In this document: positions 1-8,420 of the stretch, piece by piece
Layout of the letters: every line of letters begins with the position of its first letter
How positions within the stretch are numbered: position 1 is the first letter of the stretch
NCBI GenBank assembly: GCA_020848615.1
Contig: JADLHW010000132.1
Location: 1-44,359 of the forward strand
DNA: 44,359 nt
From: Thermoleophilia bacterium
GTDB taxonomy: Bacteria > Actinomycetota > Thermoleophilia > Miltoncostaeales > Miltoncostaeaceae
Reading direction: 5' to 3'
Translations under genes and position numbers: made by a program
Notes under the pieces: generated by a model
What the model saw: only the letters and a program-made list of their open reading frames with translations
Told to the model about the DNA's origin: nothing
The model's database searches: none

Positions 1-694
<694 letters not shown>

Positions 695-698
<4 letters not shown>

Positions 699-1099
699 TC
701 GAGGTCGAGGTCCGGGCCGACGCGGCGACGGCGGCCGCCCTGGAGGAGGTCGTGCGGTTCACCTGCGGCCGGCTGGGGGTGGCGCGGGCCACGGTGGGCC
801 TGATGGTCGTGGGCCCCGAGGAGATGGCCGGCATCAACGGGGAGCACCGCGACAGGCCCGAAGCCACCGACGTGCTGGCGTTCCCCGTGGACGGCCCGGA
901 CGTGCTGGGCGGCTGGCCGGAGGACGGGCCCCCGCCCGAGCTCGGCGACGTGGTGATCTGCCCGGAGGCCGCGCAGGAGCCCCTCACGACGCTGGCGGTG
1001 CACGGCCTGCTGCACCTCCTGGGCTACGACCACGAGACCGACGCGGGCGAGATGCTCGCCCTGCAGGACCGGCTCGTGGACGAGCACGCCGCGGCATGA
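695..1099 (+). CDS. ybeY: YbeY endoribonuclease / rRNA maturation factor
   Basis: YbeY is a zinc-dependent endoribonuclease needed for 16S rRNA 3' maturation and ribosome quality control. The diagnostic metal site H-x3-H-x5-H is seen as [11 protein letters not shown] near residues 109-119. The protein is 134 residues, slightly short of the common ~150. The GTG start overlaps the phoH stop by four bases and the stop overlaps the next gene by ATGA, so the genes are translationally coupled. The order phoH-ybeY-dgkA-era is a classic bacterial operon, which supports the call. Confidence 0.93.
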
Positions 1100-1905
1100 C
1101 CACGATCCGCCCGAAGGACCCGCAGAAGCGCGCCCGCCTGCGCGACCGCGTGGGGCGCCTGCGCATCCTGCGCCGCCGCCGCGCCCCCGCGCTGCCGCGC
1201 CAGGGGTCGCTGCGCTGGTCGTTCACGTGGGCGTTCGAGGGCATCGTCTACGTGCTGCGCACCCAGCGGAACATGCAGCTGCACGTCGCCGCGGGGGCCT
1301 TGGCGCTGGTGATGGGCCTCGCCCTCAACCTCACGCGCCTGGAGCTGCTGGCGATCGTGCTCGCGGTGAGCCTGGTGTTCGTCGCCGAGATGTTCAACAC
1401 GGCGCTGGAGGCCGCCATCGACGCGGTGATCACCGACTACCACCCGCTCATCAAGGTCGCGAAGGACGTCGCGGCGGGGGCGGTGCTGGTGGCCGCGGTG
1501 AACGCCACCGCCGTGGCCTACCTGGTGTTCTACGACCACATCGCGGGGCCGAGGCGGGACATGGTGGACGGGGTCCGTGACAGCCCGACGCTGCTGGTCG
1601 TGGTCGCCATGATCCTCACGATCCTGGCGACCATCGTGATCAAGGCCGCCACGGGGCGCGGCACGCCCCTGCGCGGCGGCTGGCCCTCGGGCCACGCGGC
1701 GGCGGCGTTCGCCGCGTGGTCGGCCATCACGATCATCGCGGAGCCGCTGCGGCACGCCACGCTCATCTCGATGCTGGCGTTCCTCATGGCGGTCCTGGTC
1801 GCGCAGTCCCGCGTGGAGGCCGGCATCCACTCCGCCGTGGAGGTCGCCGCCGGCGCCGTCCTGGGGACGGGGCTCACCGTCGTGCTCTTCCAGGTGTGGC
1901 AGTGA
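1096..1905 (+). CDS. DgkA-type lipid kinase fused to a PAP2 phosphatase domain
   Basis: This 269-residue integral membrane protein joins two domains. The N-terminal half (about 40-150) is a diacylglycerol/undecaprenol kinase, with the active-site box EMFNTALEAAID; E98 and N101 match the E. coli DgkA catalytic Glu/Asn. The C-terminal half is PAP2-like, with PSGH at 197-200 and SRVEAGIH at 238-245. The first PAP2 motif is weak and the terminal Asp of the third motif is Glu (E249). Kinase action on undecaprenol and phosphatase action on undecaprenyl pyrophosphate both yield undecaprenyl phosphate, so the fusion could serve carrier-lipid recycling; that role is inferred. The ATG overlaps the ybeY stop; longer in-frame starts upstream would lie inside ybeY and were rejected. 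Confidence 0.88.
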   Translation: MTTIRPKDPQKRARLRDRVGRLRILRRRRAPALPRQGSLRWSFTWAFEGIVYVLRTQRNMQLHVAAGALALVMGLALNLTRLELLAIVLAVSLVFVAEMFNTALEAAIDAVITDYHPLIKVAKDVAAGAVLVAAVNATAVAYLVFYDHIAGPRRDMVDGVRDSPTLLVVVAMILTILATIVIKAATGRGTPLRGGWPSGHAAAAFAAWSAITIIAEPLRHATLISMLAFLMAVLVAQSRVEAGIHSAVEVAAGAVLGTGLTVVLFQVWQ

Positions 1906-2786
1906 GCGCCCACCGGTCGGGGATGGTGGCCCTCGCCGGCCGTCCCAACGTCGGCAAGTCGACGCTCGCCAACGCCCTGTCCGGCACCCACGTGGCGGCG
2001 GTGTCCCCGCGCCCGCAGACCACCCGGCGACGCCTCGCGGTGGCGGTGCACGGGGACGCCTGGCAGGCGGTGCTGCTCGACATCCCCGGGTTCCAGACGC
2101 CGCGTGACGCGCTCACCCGCCGCATGCAGCAGACCGTGGACGCGACCCTCGCGGACTGCGACGCCGCGATCTTCATGGTGAACGCCGCCGAGCCGGTGGG
2201 CGGCGGCGACCGGTTCATCGCCGAGCGGCTGGTGGCCTCGGGCCTGCCGGTGCTCGCCGTGGTGAACAAGGTCGACGAGGTGCCCCCGCAACGCATCGCC
2301 GAGACCATCGCGGCGGTGTCGGAGCTGGTGCCGGACCTGGCCGCCCTGCACCCGGTGAGCGCCCTCACCGGCGACGGCATGGACGCGCTGCGCGCCGGGC
2401 TGCCCGCCCTGCTGCCGGAGGGCCCCCCGTACTTCCCGCCCGGCATGACCACCGACCAGACCATGGACGAGCTCGCGTCGGAGCTCATCCGGGAGGCCGC
2501 CCTGGTGCGCCTGCGCGAGGAGGTGCCGCACGCAATGGCCGTCCAGGTGGAGGAGATCGAGCCGGCCCGCGAGGGCATCCGGGTGGAGGCCGTGATCTAC
2601 GTGGAGAACCCGTCCCAGAAGGGCATCGTGGTCGGCAAGGGCGGGCACATGGTCCGGGAGATCGGCTCCGCCGCCCGCCGCGCCCTCGGCGTCGCGTGGG
2701 GGGCGGAGGTGCACCTGGGCCTCATGGTGAAGGTGCGCCGCAAATGGCGTGAGGACGAATCGATGCTCACGCGCCTGGGGTTGTGA
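1902..2786 (+). CDS. era: GTPase Era
   Basis: Era is a GTPase that binds 16S rRNA and assists 30S subunit assembly. Visible motifs are G1 GRPNVGKS at residues 13-20, G3 DIPG, G4 NKVD, and a C-terminal KH RNA-binding domain containing KGIVVGKGGHMVREI. The length of 294 residues is normal. The start is the GTG at 1902, which overlaps the stop of the kinase/phosphatase gene (GTGA) and lies just upstream of the P-loop; an in-frame extension to 1716 would lie inside the previous gene. It is the last gene of the phoH-ybeY-dgk-era operon and is followed by a convergent gene. Confidence 0.96.
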   Translation: MSAHRSGMVALAGRPNVGKSTLANALSGTHVAAVSPRPQTTRRRLAVAVHGDAWQAVLLDIPGFQTPRDALTRRMQQTVDATLADCDAAIFMVNAAEPVGGGDRFIAERLVASGLPVLAVVNKVDEVPPQRIAETIAAVSELVPDLAALHPVSALTGDGMDALRAGLPALLPEGPPYFPPGMTTDQTMDELASELIREAALVRLREEVPHAMAVQVEEIEPAREGIRVEAVIYVENPSQKGIVVGKGGHMVREIGSAARRALGVAWGAEVHLGLMVKVRRKWREDESMLTRLGL

Positions 2787-2796
2787 GCCCCGGCCG

Positions 2797-3117
2797 TCAG
2801 ATCCCCGTGACGGCGAACGCCAGGAGCGCCACCGTCACGAACGGGACCAGGGCGCACAGCACGGTCCCGCGGGCGCCGCGGATGCGGTTGTCGTTCACCA
2901 GCGCGTAGAGGGCCAGGCTCGCCATCCCGACGGCCACGAAGGCGATGGCCACCACCACCGGCGAGGCGGACACCCGGTGGGCCAGCAGCGCCAGGGCGAG
3001 GGCCTGGATGAACGGCGCCGCCAGCAGGGCGGTGCCGACGCCGGTGAGCAGCGTCACGGCCGCGGCACCGAGGTTGCGCGGCGGGTCTCCGGACGGCGTG
3101 AGGGGCACCCGTTCCAT
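2797..3117 (-). CDS. Small hydrophobic membrane protein, unknown function
   Basis: I do not recognise this 106-residue protein. After a short polar N-terminus it shows three or so hydrophobic stretches (about 17-45, 52-71 and 83-105), so it is probably an inner-membrane protein with both ends close to the bilayer. No catalytic or metal-binding motif is visible. It is convergent with era, whose stop lies 10 bases beyond its own stop. The ATG at 3117 is the first start in the frame. Codon use fits its neighbours, and hydrophobicity periodicity is the main reason to accept it as real. Confidence 0.62.
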   Translation of the reverse strand: MERVPLTPSGDPPRNLGAAAVTLLTGVGTALLAAPFIQALALALLAHRVSASPVVVAIAFVAVGMASLALYALVNDNRIRGARGTVLCALVPFVTVALLAFAVTGI

Positions 3118-3209
3118 GCCCCGATCATCGACCCTTCCGCAACTCCCTCAACTGGACGAAGGACGAGGCCCGCCCGCCCGGCCGGGGGGACTTGCCCCGT
3201 ACGGCGGAC

Positions 3210-4028
3210 CTATCGGCCGGGCGGCGGGGGCGGCGGCTGGGAGGTCGCCGTGCGGCCCATGCGGCTCATGATCCACCGGCGCAACGCGGCCACGCGTGTG
3301 AACACGCCGGTGACGTTCCGGCAGGTCACGTCCTCGATGGCGAGGCTCGTGATGCCCACCAGACGCCGGGTGCCGTCCGCCGCGTCCACCACCAGCGGGC
3401 CGCCGCTGTCGCCGGGGCAGATCCCCTGGCGGTCGGACGCCGCGCACACCTGGCTCCTCTGGAACGCGTCGACCAGGCCGGGCGTGACGCAGTTGAACGG
3501 GGAGAGCATCTCCAGCCGGGCGGTGCGCGCCCTGCGCTGGGAGACCGGCTGCCCGACCCGGGTGATCCCGAAGCCCACCGCCGTGGCCTGCGCCCCCTGG
3601 CCGGCGAGGTCCCGTTCCTCGTCCGGGGTCGCCACCTTGACCCCGGTGCCCAGGGGCTTGGCGAGGGTGAGGATCGCCAGGTCGTAGCCGGCGCGCGTGT
3701 CGGTGAGGCGGTACCGCGGGTGCACCGACACCCGGATCACGCGAGCCAGCCGGGCATGGCGGCCCGGGTTGCCCACGCGCACGGCGCGCCCGACGGTGAT
3801 GACCCGGCCGCCAGGCCGCTCCGGCCGCACGCAGTGCGCGGCGGTGAGCACGTACCGCCGGTTCACGAGCGCACCGCTGCACTCGGCGATCGACGGGCCC
3901 TCCAGCACCGTGAAGTACGCGGTGAACGCCGACTCGCGGGGGGTCGCGGCCCGGCCGCCGTAGGTCGCCGACGCGGGGGCGGCGAGCACCGCGAGCATCG
4001 CGATCGCGGCGAGCAGGGACCGCCTCAC
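3210..4028 (-). CDS. Secreted S1-family serine protease
   Basis: This is a chymotrypsin-fold serine protease with the full catalytic triad: H65 in LTAAHC, D116 in YDLAIL and S208 in GDSGGP. The GTG at 4028 overlaps the stop of the upstream glycosylase gene and is followed at once by a signal peptide (RR, hydrophobic core, APASA; likely cleavage after residue 21), which fixes the start. Much longer in-frame starts would lie inside the glycosylase gene. The residue six before the catalytic Ser, which sets S1 specificity, is Gly202 rather than the Asp of trypsin, so cleavage after Lys/Arg is not implied. Cysteines are placed to form disulfides, which suits an exported enzyme. The C-terminus ends in a proline run. 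Confidence 0.93.
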   Translation of the reverse strand: MRRSLLAAIAMLAVLAAPASATYGGRAATPRESAFTAYFTVLEGPSIAECSGALVNRRYVLTAAHCVRPERPGGRVITVGRAVRVGNPGRHARLARVIRVSVHPRYRLTDTRAGYDLAILTLAKPLGTGVKVATPDEERDLAGQGAQATAVGFGITRVGQPVSQRRARTARLEMLSPFNCVTPGLVDAFQRSQVCAASDRQGICPGDSGGPLVVDAADGTRRLVGITSLAIEDVTCRNVTGVFTRVAALRRWIMSRMGRTATSQPPPPPPGR

Positions 4029-4873
4029 CGCAGGAGCCGGCTCATCCGCCGGTCGGCGTACATGCGTCCACCCGTCTGGCACGCCGGGCAATAAACCAGT
4101 TCGTACTCGGAGAACCCAACCCGGGCGAGAGATGTTCCACATCTCAGACACGGCTCGCCGAAGTGCCCGTGCACGTAGGTGAGGCGCTGCTCCCGGTCGG
4201 GCAGGTTGGTGGTGATGCGCTCCCGCGCCCGGTCGAGGGCCGCGCCGAGCACCTGGTCGGCGGCGGCCGCGAGCCGCTCCCAGGCGTCGTCCGGCAGGCG
4301 GTCCGTGCGGGCCAGCGGCGGCAGCCGCGCCGCCCACATGATCTCCGAGGCGTAGCACCGGCCCACGCCGGCGACGCGCCGGCCCTCCCGCAGGGCGTTC
4401 TGCAGGACCCCCGGCGGGGCGGTGAGCCGCTCCCGCCACTCCGGCGCGGTGAGGCCCATGGGCTCGGGGCCCAGGCGGGCGAGCTGCGGGTGGTGCTCCA
4501 GGCCGGTGACGGGCACCAGGGAGGCGCTGGCCCGCCGTCTGGTGGACAGCTCCCGCAGGCGCAGCTCCCGGCCGTCGTCGAGGACGAGCCCGATGCCCGC
4601 GGTGCGCGGCGGCCGGCCCTTCGGCGGGGTCGTGAGGCCCAGGCGGCCGGAGGACATGAGGTGCATCACCAGCACCAGGTCGCCGGCCTCCACCAGCATG
4701 AGCTTGCCGCGACGGCGCACCGCGCGCACCTCGCCGCCGGCGAGCGCCTCCAGCGGCGGCTCCGCGGTGCGCAGCGTCGCGGGCGACCACGCGACGGCGC
4801 GTTCGACGCGCCGGCCGGCGATCTCGGCGGTGAGTCCCTCGGCGAGGGCCTCCAGTTCGGGCAGCTCAGGCAT
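4025..4873 (-). CDS. Fpg/Nei-family DNA glycosylase
   Basis: This is a base-excision DNA glycosylase/AP lyase of the Fpg/Nei family acting on oxidised bases. It starts with MPELPE, where Pro2 acts as the nucleophile after Met removal and Glu3 is the second catalytic residue. It contains a helix-two-turn-helix segment (VAGVGRCYASEI) and ends in a C4 zinc finger at C242, C245, C262 and C265, followed by an Arg-rich tail like that of the actinobacterial Fpg/Nei subfamily. In the helix-two-turn-helix the usually invariant Asn of GxGN is Arg. The conserved DPRRFG loop of classical Fpg is replaced by STRRRAS, so substrate range may differ from MutM. The stop overlaps the start of the protease gene downstream. 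Confidence 0.9.
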   Translation of the reverse strand: MPELPELEALAEGLTAEIAGRRVERAVAWSPATLRTAEPPLEALAGGEVRAVRRRGKLMLVEAGDLVLVMHLMSSGRLGLTTPPKGRPPRTAGIGLVLDDGRELRLRELSTRRRASASLVPVTGLEHHPQLARLGPEPMGLTAPEWRERLTAPPGVLQNALREGRRVAGVGRCYASEIMWAARLPPLARTDRLPDDAWERLAAAADQVLGAALDRARERITTNLPDREQRLTYVHGHFGEPCLRCGTSLARVGFSEYELVYCPACQTGGRMYADRRMSRLLR

Positions 4874-4919
4874 CGGTCGGACTCCCTGACCGGCCAGGAC
4901 GGTGGCCGGACCGGTTCCT

Positions 4920-4925
4920 TATACT
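4920..4925 (+). promoter_or_regulatory. Possible -10 element ahead of the deoC-like/his/trp operon
   Basis: TATACT stands out in GC-rich DNA and lies seven bases before an ATG at 4933, a spacing that would suit a leaderless transcript. No convincing -35 hexamer is present at 16-19 bases upstream. It sits between the divergent glycosylase gene and the operon beginning at 4953. Confidence 0.35.
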
Positions 4926-4932
4926 GGCCCGC

Positions 4933-4953
4933 ATGTCCGACAAGCGCCTGTGA
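4933..4953 (+). CDS. Six-codon mini-ORF overlapping the deoC-like start
   Basis: The frame ATG...TGA encodes MSDKRL and ends in TGATG, so its stop shares one base with the start of the deoC-like gene. The downstream ATG has no recognisable Shine-Dalgarno sequence, so ribosomes may reach it by termination-reinitiation. The peptide has no Trp or His codon, so it is not a classical attenuator leader for these pathways. That it is translated is inferred. Confidence 0.3.
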   Translation: MSDKRL

Positions 4954-5657
4954 TGCGCGCCGAGGATCTGTCGAAAACCCTGGACCACCTGGTCCTGGCG
5001 CCCGACACGGACGTGGCGGAGATCGAGGCGGCCTGTGACCTGGCCGTCCAGTACCACTTCGCCGCCCTCTGCGCGTTGCCCGAGTTCGTGCCCCTCATCG
5101 CCGACCGCCTTCGCGGTACGGACGTCAAGACCTGCGCCACCATCGGGTATCCCGACGGGACGGGCGGCATGGCGAACCTGCGGGCCGCCGAGCAGGCGGT
5201 CACCGACGGCGCGAACGAGCTGGACGTCGTGATGAACGTGCCGGCGATGCTGGGCGGCCAGTTCACGCTGGTGCGGGACGAGCTGGTGCGCATCGTGCGT
5301 GCCGTCCGTTCTCGCGCCGCGAACAACGGCCGCGGCGATGTGATCGTGAAGGTCATCATCGAGGCGCCGCTCCTGGACGACAAGCTCGTGCGGCTGGCCT
5401 GCAAGATCGTGGACGACGCCGGCGCGGACTTCGCGATCACCTCCACCGGGTACGACGGCCGGCTGGCCACCACCCACGACGTCGAGGTCATGCGCGACGC
5501 GCTGCCGGAGCGGGTGGGCGTGCAGGCCGCGGGCGGCGTGGCGGCCCTCGAGGACGTGCAGGCGATGATCTCCGCGGGCGCCGCCCGCGTGGGCACGGAC
5601 TGCGCGGTGGCGGTGCTGGAGGAGCTCTTGGCGGCGGATGGCGGGCCGGCGCGGTGA
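4953..5657 (+). CDS. DeoC-like (deoxyribose-phosphate aldolase family) protein lacking both catalytic lysines
   Basis: This 234-residue TIM-barrel protein aligns along its length with DeoC: TLDHLVL at the N-terminus, [20 protein letters not shown] with the conserved Asp (D91, equivalent to E. coli D102), and VKVIIEAP. However, the Schiff-base lysine motif KTSTG reads AITSTG, with Ile162 at the lysine position. The proton-relay lysine (GFKPAGG in E. coli, GVKASGG in T. maritima) is Gln191 in GVQAAGG. The phosphate-binding GTSSG loop is GTDCA. A normal aldolase mechanism is therefore unlikely; a changed reaction or a non-catalytic role are both open. The stop overlaps the hisIE start (GTGA). 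GTG 4950 is an alternative start directly before the ATG. Confidence 0.85.
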   Translation: MRAEDLSKTLDHLVLAPDTDVAEIEAACDLAVQYHFAALCALPEFVPLIADRLRGTDVKTCATIGYPDGTGGMANLRAAEQAVTDGANELDVVMNVPAMLGGQFTLVRDELVRIVRAVRSRAANNGRGDVIVKVIIEAPLLDDKLVRLACKIVDDAGADFAITSTGYDGRLATTHDVEVMRDALPERVGVQAAGGVAALEDVQAMISAGAARVGTDCAVAVLEELLAADGGPAR

Positions 5658-6307
5658 GCGGCGGGCCGGCGGCCGCCGCTGACGCCGCCGACCGCGTGAG
5701 GTTCGGCCCCGACGGCCTGGTGCCGGCGGTGGTGCAGGACGCCTCCAGCGGGCGGGTGCTCACCCTCGCCTACATGAACCGGGAGTCCCTGGAGCGGACC
5801 CTGGAGACCGGGCAGACGTGGTTCTGGAGCCGGTCCCGCGGCGAGCTGTGGCACAAGGGCGCCACCAGCGGCAACACCCAGGACGTGCGCGCGGTGCTGC
5901 TGGACTGTGACCGCGACGCGGTGGTGGTGCGGGTGGACCCGGCGGGCCCGGCGTGCCACACCGGCGCGCGGGACTGCTTCGGCGACGTCCTGGCCGGCGG
6001 CGACGACGCGCCGTTCGCGGCGATCGCGGACCTGGTGGCCGTCATCGCCGACCGCGCCGCCGCGGCCGACCCGGAGTCGTCCTACACCGCCCGGCTGCTG
6101 GCCAAGGGCATCGACACGGTCTGCAAGAAGGTGGGCGAGGAGGCGACCGAGGTGGTGCTGGCCGCCAAGGGCGCCGAGCACGGCCAGGCGGTGTACGAGA
6201 GCGCCGACCTGCTGTACCACCTCGCCGTGCTGTGGCAGGCCGTGGGGGTGACCCCGCAGGAGGTCGCCGCCGAGCTCGCCCGCCGCCACGTCCCCGCCGC
6301 GAAGTGA
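5654..6307 (+). CDS. hisI: Bifunctional phosphoribosyl-AMP cyclohydrolase / phosphoribosyl-ATP pyrophosphatase
   Basis: HisIE performs the second and third steps of histidine synthesis. The N-terminal HisI domain (about 15-115) shows [27 protein letters not shown], the Asp-rich metal site LLDCDRDA and [10 protein letters not shown] with zinc-binding cysteines. The C-terminal HisE domain (about 122-215) shows [26 protein letters not shown] and [13 protein letters not shown], the MazG-like pyrophosphatase helices. The 217-residue length suits a fused enzyme. The GTG start overlaps the deoC-like stop and the GTGA at the end overlaps trpE, so histidine and tryptophan genes are co-translated. No other his genes are in the window. 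Confidence 0.95.
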   Translation: MSGGPAAAADAADRVRFGPDGLVPAVVQDASSGRVLTLAYMNRESLERTLETGQTWFWSRSRGELWHKGATSGNTQDVRAVLLDCDRDAVVVRVDPAGPACHTGARDCFGDVLAGGDDAPFAAIADLVAVIADRAAAADPESSYTARLLAKGIDTVCKKVGEEATEVVLAAKGAEHGQAVYESADLLYHLAVLWQAVGVTPQEVAAELARRHVPAAK

Positions 6308-7845
6308 CGGACCTGCGCCTGGAGCTCCCGGTGCGCGCGTCGGCCCTGGAGATCTACCCGGGCCTCGACGAGCTGCGCGCCCTGCAGGGGCGGCGCGGGC
6401 AGGTGGTGCTCTCCCACACCTGGATCGCGGACTGCGACACCCCGGTGGGGGTGTTCCTCAAGCTGCGCGACGGCGGTCCGGCGTTCCTGCTGGAGTCCGC
6501 CGAGCACGGCCGGCTGGGCCGGTACTCGATGCTGGGCGTGCGCCCGCAGGCCGTGATCCGCGGCACCGCGGAGCGGCTGGTGCTCACCGACGCCCGGGGC
6601 GCGGAGCACGAGCTGGACGCCTCCGACCCGTTCGGCGCGGTGCAGGACGTGGTGGACGGCGTGGGGATGCTCACCGTGCCCGGCGCCCGCACGCCGCCGT
6701 TCCCCGGCGGGGCGGTGGGGTACTTCGGGTACGACCTGGTGCGGCGGGTGGAGCGCCTGCCCGAGGTGCCGCCGGACGACCTGGGCCTGCCCGAGCTGCT
6801 CATGATCATCACCGGCCCGGTGGTGGCGTTCGACCACGTGGCCCGCACGCTCACGGTGTCGGTGCCGTGCCACGTGGATCCCGACGAGGACGTGGAGTCC
6901 GCGTACTGGCGGGCCGTCGCCACGGTGGCGGAGCTCAAGGCGTCGCTCACCGGCCCGGTGCCGCGCGCCGGCCGTCACGCCGAGGGCGCCGGGAAGCCCA
7001 CCCTGGGCGAGGTGACCAGCAACATCGGGCGGGAGCGCTTCGAGGAGATCGTGGAGGCCTGCCGCGAGTACATCTTCGCCGGCGACGCCTTCCAGGTCGT
7101 GCCCTCGCAGCGGTTCAGCGCCGAGGTGGACCTCGACCCGTTCGCGATCTACCGCGGCCTGCGGGCCGTGAACCCCTCGCCGTACATGTTCTTCCTGGAG
7201 TTCCCGGACCTGGCGCTCGCCGGGTCGTCCCCGGAGATCCTGGTGAAGGTGGAGGGCCGCACCGTCCACACCCGGCCCATCGCCGGCACCCGGCCCCGCG
7301 GCCGGGACGACGAGGAGGACCGCCGCCTCGGGGAGGATCTGCTGGCCGACCCCAAGGAACGGGCCGAGCACGTGATGCTCGTCGACCTGGGCCGGAACGA
7401 CCTGGGCCGCGTGTGCACCGTCGGGTCGGTGCACGTGGAGGAGCTGATGGTGGTGGAGCGCTACAGCCACGTGATGCACATCGAGAGCTCCGTGGCGGGC
7501 GAGCTCGCCGAGGGCCGCCGCGCGTGCGACGCGCTGCGCGCGACGTTCCCGGCCGGCACCCTGTCCGGGGCGCCGAAGGTGCGGGCCATGGAGATCATCG
7601 ACGAGATGGAGCCCAGCAAGCGCGGCACGTACGGCGGCGCCGTGGGGTTCCTGGGATTCGACGGTGACCTGGACACGTGCATCACCATCCGCACCGTGGC
7701 GTGCAAGGACGGGCGCATCCACGTGCAGGCCGGCGCCGGCATCGTGGCGGACTCGGTTCCGGCCACCGAGTACGAGGAGACCCAGAACAAGGCCCGCGCG
7801 ATGTTCCGGGCGATCGAGGTGGCCGCGGGGCAGGGGGACTGGTGA
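6304..7845 (+). CDS. trpE: Anthranilate synthase component I
   Basis: TrpE converts chorismate to anthranilate using ammonia supplied by TrpG. The protein is 513 residues. The N-terminal regulatory region includes LLES (in [16 protein letters not shown]), the site where tryptophan binds for feedback inhibition. The chorismate-binding core carries [49 protein letters not shown] and the Gln/Gly-rich C-terminus. The GTG at 6304 overlaps the hisIE stop and is followed by sequence typical of a TrpE N-terminus; starts further upstream lie inside hisIE. It overlaps trpG by four bases, as expected for two subunits made in equal amounts. Confidence 0.96.
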   Translation: MTDLRLELPVRASALEIYPGLDELRALQGRRGQVVLSHTWIADCDTPVGVFLKLRDGGPAFLLESAEHGRLGRYSMLGVRPQAVIRGTAERLVLTDARGAEHELDASDPFGAVQDVVDGVGMLTVPGARTPPFPGGAVGYFGYDLVRRVERLPEVPPDDLGLPELLMIITGPVVAFDHVARTLTVSVPCHVDPDEDVESAYWRAVATVAELKASLTGPVPRAGRHAEGAGKPTLGEVTSNIGRERFEEIVEACREYIFAGDAFQVVPSQRFSAEVDLDPFAIYRGLRAVNPSPYMFFLEFPDLALAGSSPEILVKVEGRTVHTRPIAGTRPRGRDDEEDRRLGEDLLADPKERAEHVMLVDLGRNDLGRVCTVGSVHVEELMVVERYSHVMHIESSVAGELAEGRRACDALRATFPAGTLSGAPKVRAMEIIDEMEPSKRGTYGGAVGFLGFDGDLDTCITIRTVACKDGRIHVQAGAGIVADSVPATEYEETQNKARAMFRAIEVAAGQGDW

Positions 7846-8420
7846 GCACGCCGCGGGTGGTTCTCGTCGACAACTACGACAGCTTCACCTACAACCTGGT
7901 GCAGTACCTGGGCGAGCTGGGCGCCGAGGTGCTGGTGCACCGCAACGACGCCATCGACCTGGACGGGATCGCCGCCCTGGAACCCTCGCACCTGGTCATC
8001 AGCCCGGGCCCCAGGACCCCGCGGGAAGCGGGGATCTCCGTGGAGGCGATCACCCGGTTCGCCGGCGTGGTGCCGGTGCTGGGGGTGTGCCTGGGGCACC
8101 AGGCCATCGGGGAGGCGTTCGGCGCGCGGGTCGTGCGCGGCCGGGAACCGGTGCACGGCAAGACCAGCAGCATCAGCCACGACGGGCGCGGCGTGTTCGC
8201 GGGCGTCGAGGACCCCATGACCGCCACCCGGTACCACTCCCTGGTCGTCCACCCGGACCTGGCGCCCGGCCTGGAGCGCACCGCGTGGTGCGACGGGGAC
8301 GTGGTGATGGGCGTCCGTCACCGCGACTTCCCGGTGGAGGGCGTGCAGTTCCACCCCGAGTCGATCCTCACGGACCTCGGGAGGTCCCTGCTCGGCAACT
8401 TCCTGGAGATGACCGCCTGA
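7842..8420 (+). CDS. trpG: Anthranilate synthase component II (glutamine amidotransferase)
   Basis: TrpG is the class I glutamine amidotransferase that feeds ammonia to TrpE. It has VDNYDSFTYNLVQYLGELG at the N-terminus, the oxyanion strand VISPGPRTP, the nucleophile Cys in GVCLGHQAI and the His/Glu pair in VQFHPESIL. The length of 192 residues is normal for an unfused subunit. Many bacteria share this subunit with aminodeoxychorismate synthase, and that dual use cannot be excluded. The GTG start overlaps the trpE stop and its own stop overlaps the trpD start as TGATG. Confidence 0.96.
   Translation: MSTPRVVLVDNYDSFTYNLVQYLGELGAEVLVHRNDAIDLDGIAALEPSHLVISPGPRTPREAGISVEAITRFAGVVPVLGVCLGHQAIGEAFGARVVRGREPVHGKTSSISHDGRGVFAGVEDPMTATRYHSLVVHPDLAPGLERTAWCDGDVVMGVRHRDFPVEGVQFHPESILTDLGRSLLGNFLEMTA

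Noticed and set aside
4953-5657. Calling the DeoC-like gene a functional deoxyribose-phosphate aldolase
   Set aside because: Both lysines required by the known mechanism are replaced, so the standard activity is not supported.
6082-7722. A long minus-strand frame opposite trpE
   Set aside because: Its protein is His/Arg/Gly-rich with no motif, and codon-position GC bias follows trpE.
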